Shown here: piece after piece, positions 55,146 through 64,000 of the stretch
Layout of the letters: each line of letters opens with the position of its first letter
Position numbering within the stretch: position 1 is the first letter of the stretch
From: Budorcas taxicolor
Lineage: Eukaryota; Chordata; Mammalia; Artiodactyla; Bovidae
DNA: 64,000 nt
Direction: 5' to 3'
Assembly: GCF_023091745.1 (NCBI RefSeq)
Contig: NC_068913.1
Span: 10,682,001 to 10,746,000, forward strand
The notes under the pieces: generated by a model
The model's database searches: none
Seen by the model: the letters and a program-made list of their open reading frames with translations, nothing else
Told to the model about the DNA's origin: nothing
Translations under genes and position numbers: made by a program

Positions 55146-56209
55146 TTTGTTATGCCTGCAATTCTCACAACTCACACCAGGAGGCAGTAGTATCAAATTG
55201 CTAAGCTTCCACATTCCCAGTTTTGGGGTACCAGAGGAACAGAATGAATTGACAACTTAATTTTAGCCTTCAAATATATTACTTTTCACCAAAGCATCCC
55301 CAGGAAGAGAGAGTAATCACTATTTGCCTGTATTGACATAATAGTATATAGAGAGAAGACTAATGAGAAAAGATGAAGACTATAATGAGTAACTGAAAAT
55401 CAAAACGCCTTCATCTTTTGCTCGTCTACAGAGTTTTCAGTTATTAGAGTAATACGCTCTGTTCTCTGTTGGTCCAGATGAGCCAGTCAGTAATTGACTC
55501 AACTCTTTCAGCCTTTTTATATTCGTAGATCTGAATTATACCACTCATCTAAAGAAAGCTAAGGTCTTCTGAGATCTCTTGGACTCCTCTATTTTCTCTG
55601 TCTCTTGCGTTTTACACCAGAGACTTGTTTCTCTATGTACAAATACTGAATATTTCATAATATTAACTCTCACCAGAGAAAACAGAGCACCAGACCCCGT
55701 GAGGCTATGACATAGCGTAGAAGCAGGACAGGAGAGAAGCATGGTGCGTGTGAAATAGCCCAGGCTTAGGTAAAATGAGACAGCTTTGGGATCCCATCCC
55801 CCTCCTCCACAGCTTCTCAAGTGTGTGACCTTGGGCAGTTCATTTGTATGGGCCTGAGTTCTCAGTAACTGTTAGCTTTCCTTGAAGAGAAGAGAAGATG
55901 GAAAAGTCTAGAACAATCATTTCCAGATACCTTTTTCCTTTTTGAGCACTGGAGTTTCTCCTTAAAACAACAGCCTACATGTCCAGCCCATAAACATGAA
56001 ACTTTTGTAGCAGAGTGGTATAGTGTCTGAGCCATATTTGTTGAATCTATTTCTGGACCCTACCCTTATCCCCTCAGCAATATCCACTAGGCCGTAGGAT
56101 TTCAGGAAGCACAGTTTGAGAAAAAATTGTTTGCAGCATGGATGTAGGAGATCCTGTGAAGGTAACCAGACTCCACGGAGCCAGAGCAGAGAAGTATTTA
56201 CCACCTTGG
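55146..56209. other. Unassigned sequence, MIR trace
   Basis: A MIR-like run lies near 55800-55870 (gtgtgaccttgggcagttcatttg). No gene; frames at most 91 codons. Confidence 0.4.
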
Positions 56210-56368
56210 GACCTCTCCAGCGGTCCAGTGGCTAAGACTCTGCACTCCCAATGCAGGAGGCCTGGGTTCCATCCCTGGTCAGGAAACTAGATCCCACAGA
56301 CCACAACTAAAGATTAAAGACCCAGAATGCTGCAACTAGGAGCAGCACAGCCAAATAAATAAATAGGA
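56210..56368 (+). mobile_element. CHR-type SINE
   Basis: gggacctctccagcggtccagtggc, ctgcactcccaatgcaggaggcctgggttcc, then cagaccacaactaaag and an (aaat)n tail. Confidence 0.82.
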
Positions 56369-56394
56369 ATACATTATTTAAAAAGGATATTTAT

Positions 56395-56560
56395 AGCCTT
56401 ACTACTCAAAGTAGAGCCCTAGGACCAGCAGCATAACCTGAATCAACAGCATCACCTGTCTAGACCTACTGAATCAGAATCTGCGTTTTGACAAGATACT
56501 CAGCTGGGGCTGTATGTGCTTTAGACCCTGAGAAACCCTAGTGCAGGAGAGGGGGGAAAA
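56395..56560 (-). mobile_element. MER5A-like hAT relic, antisense
   Basis: ctcaaagtagagccctaggaccagcagcataacctg ... tagacctactgaatcagaatctgcg matches MER5A read backward. Confidence 0.75.
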
Positions 56561-56729
56561 GCGTCCAGTAGAGTCATCGCAAATGTAAGGCATACCAGAA
56601 GAATACAGCTCAATTTTGCCAAAGCTGTACTCCATTATCCTCTTTAGAAATTTAATAATTTGTATAATATTATTAGCATTTTTTTCAAATTTCTTTGAGG
56701 AGTATGAGTTTATTAAAATGATAATGTGC

Positions 56730-56943
56730 GTGTATGCATGCTAACTTGTGTCCGATTCTTTGTGACCTCGTGGACTGTAGCCCGCCAGGGTCCTCTGTCC
56801 ATGAGATTCTCCAGGCAAGAATACTGGAGTGGGTTGCCATACTCTCCTTCAGGGGGTCTTCCCCACCCAGGGATCAAACCTGCGTCTGTATGTCTCCTGC
56901 CCTGGCAGGCAGGTTCTTTACCACCAATGCCACCTAGGAAATC
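56730..56943 (-). mobile_element. Bov-tA SINE, antisense
   Basis: Tail (cttgtgtccgattctttgtgacc), body (aagaatactggagtgggttgcc), head (tctcctgccctggcaggcaggttctttacc). Confidence 0.93.
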
Positions 56944-57519
56944 CTAAAAGGATGATACATTTTACTTTTCTCTTTTCTCTTTTCTCTTTGACCCTTCAGA
57001 CCATTTATGGATTTATAAATTATCTTTTGATTATGTCTACAACCTTCCCTGAGGATTAGTGGGTTGTAATTATTTTGTTTAAAACAACAAATTTTCCAGC
57101 CAGAAACAGAAATTCATAATTATCTGACTCTATAATGTGAGTTGTTAATGGAATATTAGCCATTTGAGTAAAAAGGTACTGCACACAAATAATTTAAAAA
57201 GACAAAGAACACCCAGGCGAAACTTTCTATTTCTTTCCCACAGCAGTGGCTCTTCAGCTGTCCATCTAGATGTTAGCATTCTTTTTGTAAATGATTGATT
57301 TTCCCACATCTGAATACTGATAAATCTGTAACCACCTCTGATGTTAATATTGTGCCAAGATGAAAAACAGAATAATAATAACACAGCAGGGGTTACAACA
57401 CTGAAAGAGAAATTGAGAATTCACCATATGGAAAGGGGCTTTATTATCTGTTTTTTTGTGATCTGACCTGGAGTCCAGAAATCGTGATGTCCTTCCAGCT
57501 CATTCCTTCATCTACGAAG
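56944..57519. other. Unassigned AT-rich sequence
   Basis: No repeat family or gene seen. Confidence 0.4.
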
Positions 57520-57531
57520 TTTGGATTAGTT

Positions 57532-57746
57532 GTGTGTGTGCTAAGTCACTTCAGTTCGACTTTGCAACCCTATGGACTGTAGCCCTCCAGGCTCCTCTGT
57601 CCATGGGATTTCTCAGGCAAGAATACTAGAGTGGGTTGCTGTTTCCTTCTCCAGGGGACCTTCCTGACCCAGGGAGCGAATCTGCATCTCCTAATTCTCT
57701 TGCATTGGCAAGCAGGCTCTTTACCACTAGCACTACCTAGGAAGCC
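57532..57746 (-). mobile_element. Bov-tA SINE, antisense, TSD
   Basis: Tail (gctaagtcacttcagttcgactttgc, with a short deletion), body and head (ctcttgcattggcaagcaggctctttacc). TSDs tttggattagtt (57520-57531) and tttgggctagtt (57747-57758) match at 10 of 12 positions. Confidence 0.93.
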
Positions 57747-57758
57747 TTTGGGCTAGTT

Positions 57759-58499
57759 AGTGATTTCCAAGTTGTTTTATAGCTATGGAACCCTTCGGGC
57801 AAGGGAAATGGTACAGGAAGCCTATATATGGAGGAAATTAAACAACAAAAAAGGAGGGAACAGGTTGGGAGTTGGAGCGACAGGTTTCAAACACCTGGGC
57901 AAGCTGCTCTGTCTAGTGTTGCCTAACTCAGAAAATGGGGCAACACAATAAGCAGTGCTGGAAAATTAATGAGTTGAAGCCAATGTGTATTCATTTAAAT
58001 AATACTTGTATTTATTCTTGATAAAAAATGATTTTTACGTTACATTGCTGAGGGGCATCTCTGTTAAAGTTAATGGATCATGGCATTTATTTGGTTGACA
58101 TCAAGGAATCAAATTCCATCAGTTCTTTCTGAGCAATACATTTACCATTCACCCTCTTCTTGCAGTTCTCACAGCCACCATCCCAGCTCAAGCAAACATA
58201 ACTCCTGCCTGGATAATGATGACAGCCTCCCAAAGGGCCTCCCTCCACCTCCAAACCTTTGAGGGGAAAGCCAAGGTTTACACACGCCAAACATGCAAGA
58301 GATCCTGCAATTTGCTCCTGGCTTTGTTAAACAAAGCCCCACTGCCAATGGAGGGCAGAGTCCAAAATCCCTTGGTTGGCAAGAAGAGTTCCCTGTGTGG
58401 CCTCTGCTGAGCCTTCTGTTCCTCATGAGCTTCTTGGTTGGTACAGCACCCCAGCCTGGTCACCAGGAAGTACTCTCCTATTGTAACCTGCACACCAAG
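57759..58499. other. Unassigned sequence, no gene seen
   Basis: Frames on both strands (up to 85 codons) are short and unsupported; no named repeat. Confidence 0.4.
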
Positions 58500-58698
58500 T
58501 GGTGAAGAACCTGCACACCAATGCAGGAGACACGGGGGACTCGCGTTCAGTCCTGGGGCAGGGAGATCCCCTGGTGAAGGACACGGCAACCCACTCCAGT
58601 ACTCTTTCCCGGACAACCCTATGGACAGAGGAGCCTGGTGGGCTACAGTCCATGGGGTCATAAGAGAGTCAGCTGCGACTGAGCACAGACGCACGCAA
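58500..58698 (+). mobile_element. Bov-tA SINE
   Basis: gaagaacctgcacaccaatgcaggag, caacccactccagtactctttcccgg, gagcctggtgggctacagtcc, tail gtcagctgcgactgagcacag. Confidence 0.92.
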
Positions 58699-58877
58699 GT
58701 GCCTTCTCTCATTACTCTGTTGGCCTATCATGTCTTACCCATCCTCTTTGTATGTCTAAATAATACCTACCTTTGGAAGACCTCTCAAATACTGCCTCCT
58801 CTCTGAAGTCCTTCCTGAGTTTCTTCGTCCTTCCCAAAGTCTTCCCTGTCTCTGCTCCCCAGGCTAGTAATCACCCT

Positions 58878-59078
58878 GTGTGTGTGCACTCAGTCATGTT
58901 CAACTCTTTTCAACCTCATGCAGCCCACCAGCCTCCTCTGTCCATGGAGTTTTCCAGGTAAGACTATTGGAGTGGGTTGCCATTTCCTTCTCCAGGGGAT
59001 CTTCCTGACCCACAGATGGAACCCTCATCTCCTGCATTAGCAGGCAGATTCTTTACCAGCTGGGCCACAGGGAAGCCC
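58878..59078 (-). mobile_element. Bov-tA SINE, antisense
   Basis: Tail (actcagtcatgttcaactcttttc), body (agactattggagtgggttgcc), head (tctcctgcattagcaggcagattctttacc). Faces the plus-strand copy at 58500. Confidence 0.93.
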
Positions 59079-59403
59079 AGGAATTACCGTATTACTTAAT
59101 GTATGTATGGACCCCACTCTGAGCACCTACTTTTTTCCAATTTGAGTTATAAGCTCTATACATTTAGCTCCCATTATTTTATGATTAGTTTTCCCACTGT
59201 CTCTCCCATTGGCTATCCGGATCATGAACCTTGTCTTGTTTAATTCTAAATTCCTCATGGGGTCTAACACATGCCAGATACATAGCAGATAGCTGATGAA
59301 CAAAACGTGATCTTTCTTCTATAATATGATTATTATTTCACTGAGAAAACCTATGTTACAAAAACAGTAGTTTCAATAGGAAAAGGGGGTCGTGTGATCC
59401 GTG
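59079..59403. other. Unassigned spacer between SINEs
   Basis: AT-rich; nothing recognised. Confidence 0.4.
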
Positions 59404-59609
59404 TGTGCTCAGTCACTTCCGTCGTGTCCGACTCTTTGGACCCCATGGACTGTAGCCCGCCAGGCTCCTCTGTCCCTGGATTCTCCAGGCAAGAATACTG
59501 GAGTGGGTTGCCAAGCCCTCCTCCAGGGGACCTTCCCAACCCAGGGATCAAACCTGCGTTTCCTGCATTGGAGGCAAATTCTTTAACCACTTGGCCACTT
59601 GGGAAGCTC
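59404..59609 (-). mobile_element. Bov-tA SINE, antisense
   Basis: Tail (cagtcacttccgtcgtgtccgactctttgg), body (aagaatactggagtgggttgcc), head (tttcctgcattggaggcaaattctttaacc). Confidence 0.93.
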
Positions 59610-59636
59610 AAAAGGAGATTTTGGCTAATAAATTTA

Positions 59637-60104
59637 GTTCAATTCAGTTGCTCAGTCATGTCCGACTCTTTGCGACCCCATGAACCTCAGCACGCCAGGC
59701 CTCCCTGTCCATCACCAACTCCTGGAGTTTACCCAAACTCATGTCCATTGAGTCGGTGATGCCATCCAACTGTCTCATCCTCTGTCGTCCCTTTCTCCTC
59801 TTGCCCTCAATCTTTCCCAGCATCAGGGTCTTTTCAAATGAGTCAGCTCTTTGCATCAGGTGGCCAAAGTACTGGCGTTTCAGCTTCAGCATCAGTCCTT
59901 CCAATGAACACCCAGGACTGATCTCCTTTAGAATGGACTGGTTGGATCTCCTTGCAGTCCAAGGGACTCTCAAGAGTCTTCTCCAACACCACAGTTCAAA
60001 AGCATCAATTCTTCGGCACTCAGCTTTCTTTATAGTCCAACTCTCACATCCATACATGACCACTGGAAAAACCATAGCCTTGACTAGATGGACCTTTGTT
60101 GACC
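59637..60104 (-). mobile_element. BovB 3' end, antisense, perfect 10-bp TSD
   Basis: Begins gttcaattcagttgctcag and ends gatggacctttgttgacc. aataaattta occurs at 59627-59636 and 60105-60114. SPGCSLEGLMLKLKRQY subfamily, as at 10.3 kb. A 139-codon minus frame (59656-60075) encodes the intact C-terminal block from YGCESWT to the end. Confidence 0.95.
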
Positions 60105-60114
60105 AATAAATTTA

Positions 60115-60640
60115 AGGTCACAACAAATTGTTTTTTGTATGTGAATTTCAGTAATAAAACTTTTTAATATCTCTAAGTATATTTTGCTACTGCAAGTAGA
60201 TACAATATATTGGGTAAACATAACTCATCAAAACAACCTAAATGCTTCTTCACTGCCCTTTAATCTGCCCAGTAGGAGTCTCTTGTCCTTTATCTGTCTT
60301 GATCCTGAACTTGTGCTTTTGCTTACAAAACACTTCCCAACTAATCACACTGAACCAAATCTAGGGCGGGTAATTGAAAGACGAGAGCAGAGAGACAAAG
60401 TAGCTCCTGTTGACCAGACTGTGGGGCTCCCCAGGGTCACATGAGAAATAGAAAGCTCAGTAGAAGTCACACAGAGAACTCTTCATGCCAACTAAGGGAT
60501 TTTGGACTCTGCTCTCTGCTGAATGCAACAGGGAAGTCAGTTCCCTGAATTAATGGTTTTTGTTTTTTTTTTCTTTGCTTTGTATGGAAAATTATGATCC
60601 CATTGCACCATGTAGGATATGTTGAAAAAGGGAGAACTTT
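60115..60640. other. Unassigned spacer
   Basis: An 86-codon frame (60184-60444) has no recognisable domain. T10 run at 60562-60571. Confidence 0.4.
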
Positions 60641-60842
60641 GGCTTTCTTAGTGGCTCAGATGGTAAAGAATCTGCCTGCAATTCAGGAGACGTGGGTTCA
60701 ATCCCTGGGTTGGAAGAGCCCCTGTAGAAGGGAATGGTGACCTGTTTAAGTATTCTTGCCTCGAGAATTCCATGGACAGATGAGCCTGGCAGGCTGCAGT
60801 CCATGGGATCACAAAGAGTCAGACAGGACTGAGCAACTAACA
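60641..60842 (+). mobile_element. Bov-tA SINE
   Basis: ggctttcttagtggctcagatggtaaagaatctgcctgc (box A region intact), gggttcaatccctgg box B (one change from consensus), body ending gcaactaac before a T10 run. Confidence 0.93.
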
Positions 60843-62490
60843 TTTTTTTTTTAAATTCCCCACTTCACTTCCTATATTTCCACTGGTATTCTGCCCTCTC
60901 TCTTCCCTTGGGGATTGTTGGGGACCTTCCCTCACCCCATAAGAGGAAGAGCTGACTTGGTCAGAACTGGCATCATAGAATGGACAGACTCTCTCAACAC
61001 TGCAGCTCACAGCCCCTTTCTGCTCCCAGGTCCCCAGCTGAGGGGGTAAGGAGACTTGGAGGCCACCCCACAGTAGGAGTCAACCAGTCAAGTAAAGCCT
61101 ATGGTCTGGATTCAGGCGAGTGTTAGAATGACTCCACGTTGGCCTCAAGGTCACACTGTGTCCTCTGATCTCTGTGTTCTCAGTGCTGCATTGTGAGGAA
61201 CGGTGGGTGTTTTCTCTGTCAGTTGCAAAGTCTGTTCTCAGTCTGTACTGTTCTCTTTGGTTTGTTATCATTACACGTATTCCCTGTCAGTCTGAACATA
61301 GAAAAGGGGAGGGGTGAGTCTTGGACTCTCTAGCCTCTGACACAAAAACACTCTTGCATTTGTAAAATGTTTTCTATACGACAAGGCACTTTTACTCCGG
61401 CAGCTTGATGTCTGCCGCTAGTAGCATGCTTATTTCACTTGATCCTCACAGCCCTGAGAGATACACTAAGGTCTTCTTAGCCTTGTCCATGATCTCAGAG
61501 GGTCCGAGTCCTTTGACACCAGAAAAATGTTCTCTGTACTTCATCTTGAAATTGGCCCTTGGCAGTGACTTGAGCAAAATTCCTTCTATTCTGTTTTCTG
61601 TGAGCTAGGGCTAGGAATTCTCTTCAGAAACACTCTCAAGCAGAGTTTCCCTCTGAACTAGGGGACAAAATAGAGGAAGATGTCTATAAAATGAACTTGA
61701 GAGGAAGAGATAGGAAAAAGGAAGCTTCGAAATCCAGCAGCTACGGCAGCAATGCAGGAGAAGAAAGAGGATTTTGGAAGAGCAGGTCTTTATTCCTTGG
61801 TCCTCTGAACTTGAGGAAACCTGGAGAGTCTAGTTGTGGAATCTGCAATACACTGTAGTGTAGAGGGGAGAGTTGAGACAAGCAGAGAACTGGGAGACCA
61901 TTGGGTCACACCTATTGGGACTGGAAAGCAGTTAAATATCATTAATGACCCTGAACTGAATAAAAACAAAACTATCTCCTCTTCCCTTGATCTTTCCCAT
62001 CTAAGCTAACACACCCCGTGGGAGTTATCCAACAGAGACGGACATGCTGCTTGAGCCAGGTTTCTACTGATTTTTCAAAAGCGATTTTTTTTATTTTTCT
62101 GAAACTGCTGCTTGGCAACCTGGATTTAAACTTTCACCAATTGGATGCCACTCATGTCATCTGTAGACAGGACTCCAAGAAGCTGTCAGCGAGCATGTAT
62201 CTTGCAAGTTCGGGCTCTCAAGCTCTGGTCCCTGCCTTCTTGCTAGGACCCTTGGCAAGTTTGTCTTCAATCTTGCCAGCCTAGTATTTATTTGTATACT
62301 TTTCTTGGGCTACTTCAGAGTAGATTTGTCATACACACCTTAAGGAAGAAGAAAAGGAGAGAAAAATGTATCGAAATTCATCAGTTTTTTCAGGCAGGAT
62401 GCCAGGTTATTTATAAAAGTTGTCACATTCACCATCATCCCTTAGAGGAAACCAAGGCACCAAGTCACATCTCATATTTATAAAATCAAC
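60843..62490. other. Long unassigned stretch, no gene seen
   Basis: About 1.6 kb without a named ruminant repeat. Possible MIR trace near 61360-61470 (gtaaaatgttttctatacgacaaggc). Frames are at most 88 codons. A poly-T run precedes 62100. Confidence 0.35.
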
Positions 62491-62499
62491 CAGTTTACA

Positions 62500-62680
62500 G
62501 TTCATATAAATCATTTCCTTTAATCTTCACAGTGTTGCTATTGTGAGGAGGGCATGATCCTCAGTTTTAGAAATGGAAAAGCTGAGACTCAGAAGGGTTG
62601 ACCAATAAAGCCCAGGCTACAAGGAGAGTTTTAGGAGAGCTGACACTTGTACTCAGATCACTGTTCATTCCACCAAGGCC
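62500..62680 (+). repeat. MIR relic
   Basis: taatcttcacagtgttgctattgtgagg ... tcctcagttttagaaatggaaaagctgagactcagaag; standard MIR right half. Confidence 0.72.
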
Positions 62681-62754
62681 CCAAAGGCCTGACTTCCATG
62701 TCTGACCTATTCTGAAGGCATGAGAAGAAGGTAGGCTTCAGAATCATCTAGGCA

Positions 62755-62896
62755 TGGATTCAAATCCTGGCCCTGGAACACCCTAGTTCTGAGTCCTTGA
62801 TCAAATCTTCTAATTCCATGGGGTTCCAGTTTCTTCGTCCAAAATGGGGGAAATAGTATCTATCTCATAAAATTGCTACACAATTTAAATGACATT
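62755..62896 (+). repeat. MIR relic
   Basis: gattcaaatcctggccctg ... ggttccagtttcttcgtccaaaatgggg ... atctatctcataaaattg; the MIR left core. Confidence 0.68.
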
Positions 62897-62908
62897 AATT
62901 ATACTATG

Positions 62909-63090
62909 GGGCTTCCTGATGGCTCAGAGGTTAAAGCATCTGCCTGCGTCTGCCTGCAATGCGGGAGACCTGGGTTTGATTCCTGGGCCGGGAAGATCTC
63001 CTGGAGAAGGAAATGGCAACCCACTCCAGTATTCTTGCCTGGAGAATCCCATGGACAGAGGAGCCTGGTGGACTGCAGTCCATGGGGTCA
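62909..63090 (+). mobile_element. Bov-tA SINE lacking its 3' end, perfect TSD
   Basis: Complete head (gggcttcctgatggctcag, gggtttgattcctggg) and body, but stops at catggggtca without the gcaaagagtcggacacgac tail. aattatactatg occurs at 62897-62908 and 63091-63102, so the truncation happened during insertion rather than by later deletion. Confidence 0.95.
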
Positions 63091-63102
63091 AATTATACTA
63101 TG

Positions 63103-63788
63103 TGCTTAACGCTTAATATTTTTCACAAATGCTCCTTTCGTCTTCTATTAATCTTTAAGTAAGCAACAATGGAGCAGTAAGTAAGAGAAAGTCTAGGATC
63201 AGAGTTTGGGGTATATGAGCAGAGACTTGAGAGTGTTTATTAAAAGGAAGAATACACTTCAAAAGTTGAAAGTCACTGTTTTAGAATTGATTAGTCTCAA
63301 AACATGTGAGCCAGTGTTTTATTGTGTACTTTTCTCATGAAAAGCCCCATACTGGCTACAGAAAGGAATAGAAGATGCAGTCCTGCCTTCAGAGAGTCAG
63401 ATTTGGCTTACTATGAACATCTTTTCTCCCTCCAAGAACCACTGTGGAATGAGGTGTGGACTCTCAGATTCAAGGTTATCCCCCACGTATCTAAGCACTC
63501 CTTCCAACCCTGTGGGGTTTCTTAAGGAGTTTTACCTGTACCTAAAGGGTTAAACAACAGAAGATGTATTTTAAAGGATATAAGAAGTCTTTAAAATTTT
63601 CTCCCAATACCACCCCTGACGATCCATTCGAACATACTTGGAACTAGGTTTGCTGGTTCTCTCTCCACTCTTGTCTCATGGTCTTGTGGCAGCCATGCTT
63701 AATTGCTCTGACATAGTTTTCTCGTTAGTGGGTCATGAAGGTAATTTAGTAAGTCTTGACCAGCATTTTTTTTCCATTTAAAAAGACG
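63103..63788. other. Unassigned spacer
   Basis: No repeat or gene; a 67-codon frame (63322-63525) has no support. Confidence 0.4.
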
Positions 63789-64000
63789 TTCAGTTCAGTT
63801 CAGTCCAGTCGCTCAGTCGTGTCTGACTCTTTGCAACCCCATGAATCGCAGCACGCCAGGCCTCCCTGTCCATCACCAACTCCGGAGTTCACTCTAACTC
63901 AGGTCCGTCGAATCAGTGATGCCATCCAGCCATCTCATCCTCTGTCGTCCCCTTCTCCTCCTGCCCCCAATCTCTCCCAGCATCAGAGTCTTTTCCAATG
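63789..64000 (-). mobile_element. BovB 3' end, cut by window edge
   Basis: gttcagttcagttcagtccagtcgctcag, then the antisense BovB C-terminal region to the last base. The 5' part lies outside the window, so subfamily and length are unknown. Confidence 0.93.

Overview
This window comes from a ruminant (pecoran) nuclear genome, such as cattle, sheep, goat, deer or a relative. The evidence is the pervasive BovB (RTE-class LINE), Bov-tA and Bov-A2 SINEs, CHR-type tRNA-Glu SINEs and an artiodactyl-type L1, on a background of older mammal-wide repeats (MIR, MER5A-like hAT, MLT1-like MaLR LTR, L1M/HAL1). I cannot tell the species from sequence alone. I found no convincing host protein-coding gene, no structural RNA gene, and nothing prokaryotic (no operons, CRISPR, phage or IS). 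The window reads as intergenic or intronic DNA. Its long open frames lie in retrotransposons or are probably chance.

Layout. 1-10.3 kb: unassigned sequence with scattered Bov-tA copies, a MER5A-like relic split by later insertions (3.3-4.0 kb), and a non-repeat block with homeobox-like motifs (6.13-6.70 kb). 10.3-17.9 kb: three BovB copies, one nearly full length on the minus strand (14.9-17.9 kb) with an 805-codon endonuclease/reverse-transcriptase frame. 18-29.9 kb: unassigned DNA with SINEs, an older BovB piece (24.0 kb), an MLT1-like LTR (25.8 kb) and an (AC)20 microsatellite. 29.9-37.7 kb: three more BovB pieces, L1 3' ends and a cleanly flanked Bov-A2 dimer. 37.7-44.4 kb: mostly unassigned, with an old L1 3' end, pyrimidine tracts and a conserved-looking block at 42.1-42.6 kb. 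44.40-44.79 kb: an almost perfect 8 x 49-bp minisatellite. 44.9-52.7 kb: an ancient sense L1/HAL1 tract with a much younger, 5'-truncated antisense L1 (47.74-50.53 kb) and a CHR SINE beside it. 53-64 kb: ancient L1 and DNA-transposon relics, dense Bov-tA copies and two BovB 3' ends, the last cut by the window edge.

How the parts relate. BovB encodes the enzyme that makes new BovB copies, and the Bov-tA/Bov-A2 SINEs share its 3' end and are thought to use that enzyme. L1 is the independent second driver. The most informative signals are (i) the near-identical 49-bp array, (ii) three diagnosable BovB subfamilies, one carrying a shared 4-bp frameshifting duplication, (iii) Bov-tA copies lacking their normal 3' end yet flanked by target-site duplications, and (iv) a few non-repeat blocks that could be conserved regulatory DNA. 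I found no undescribed multi-gene system.
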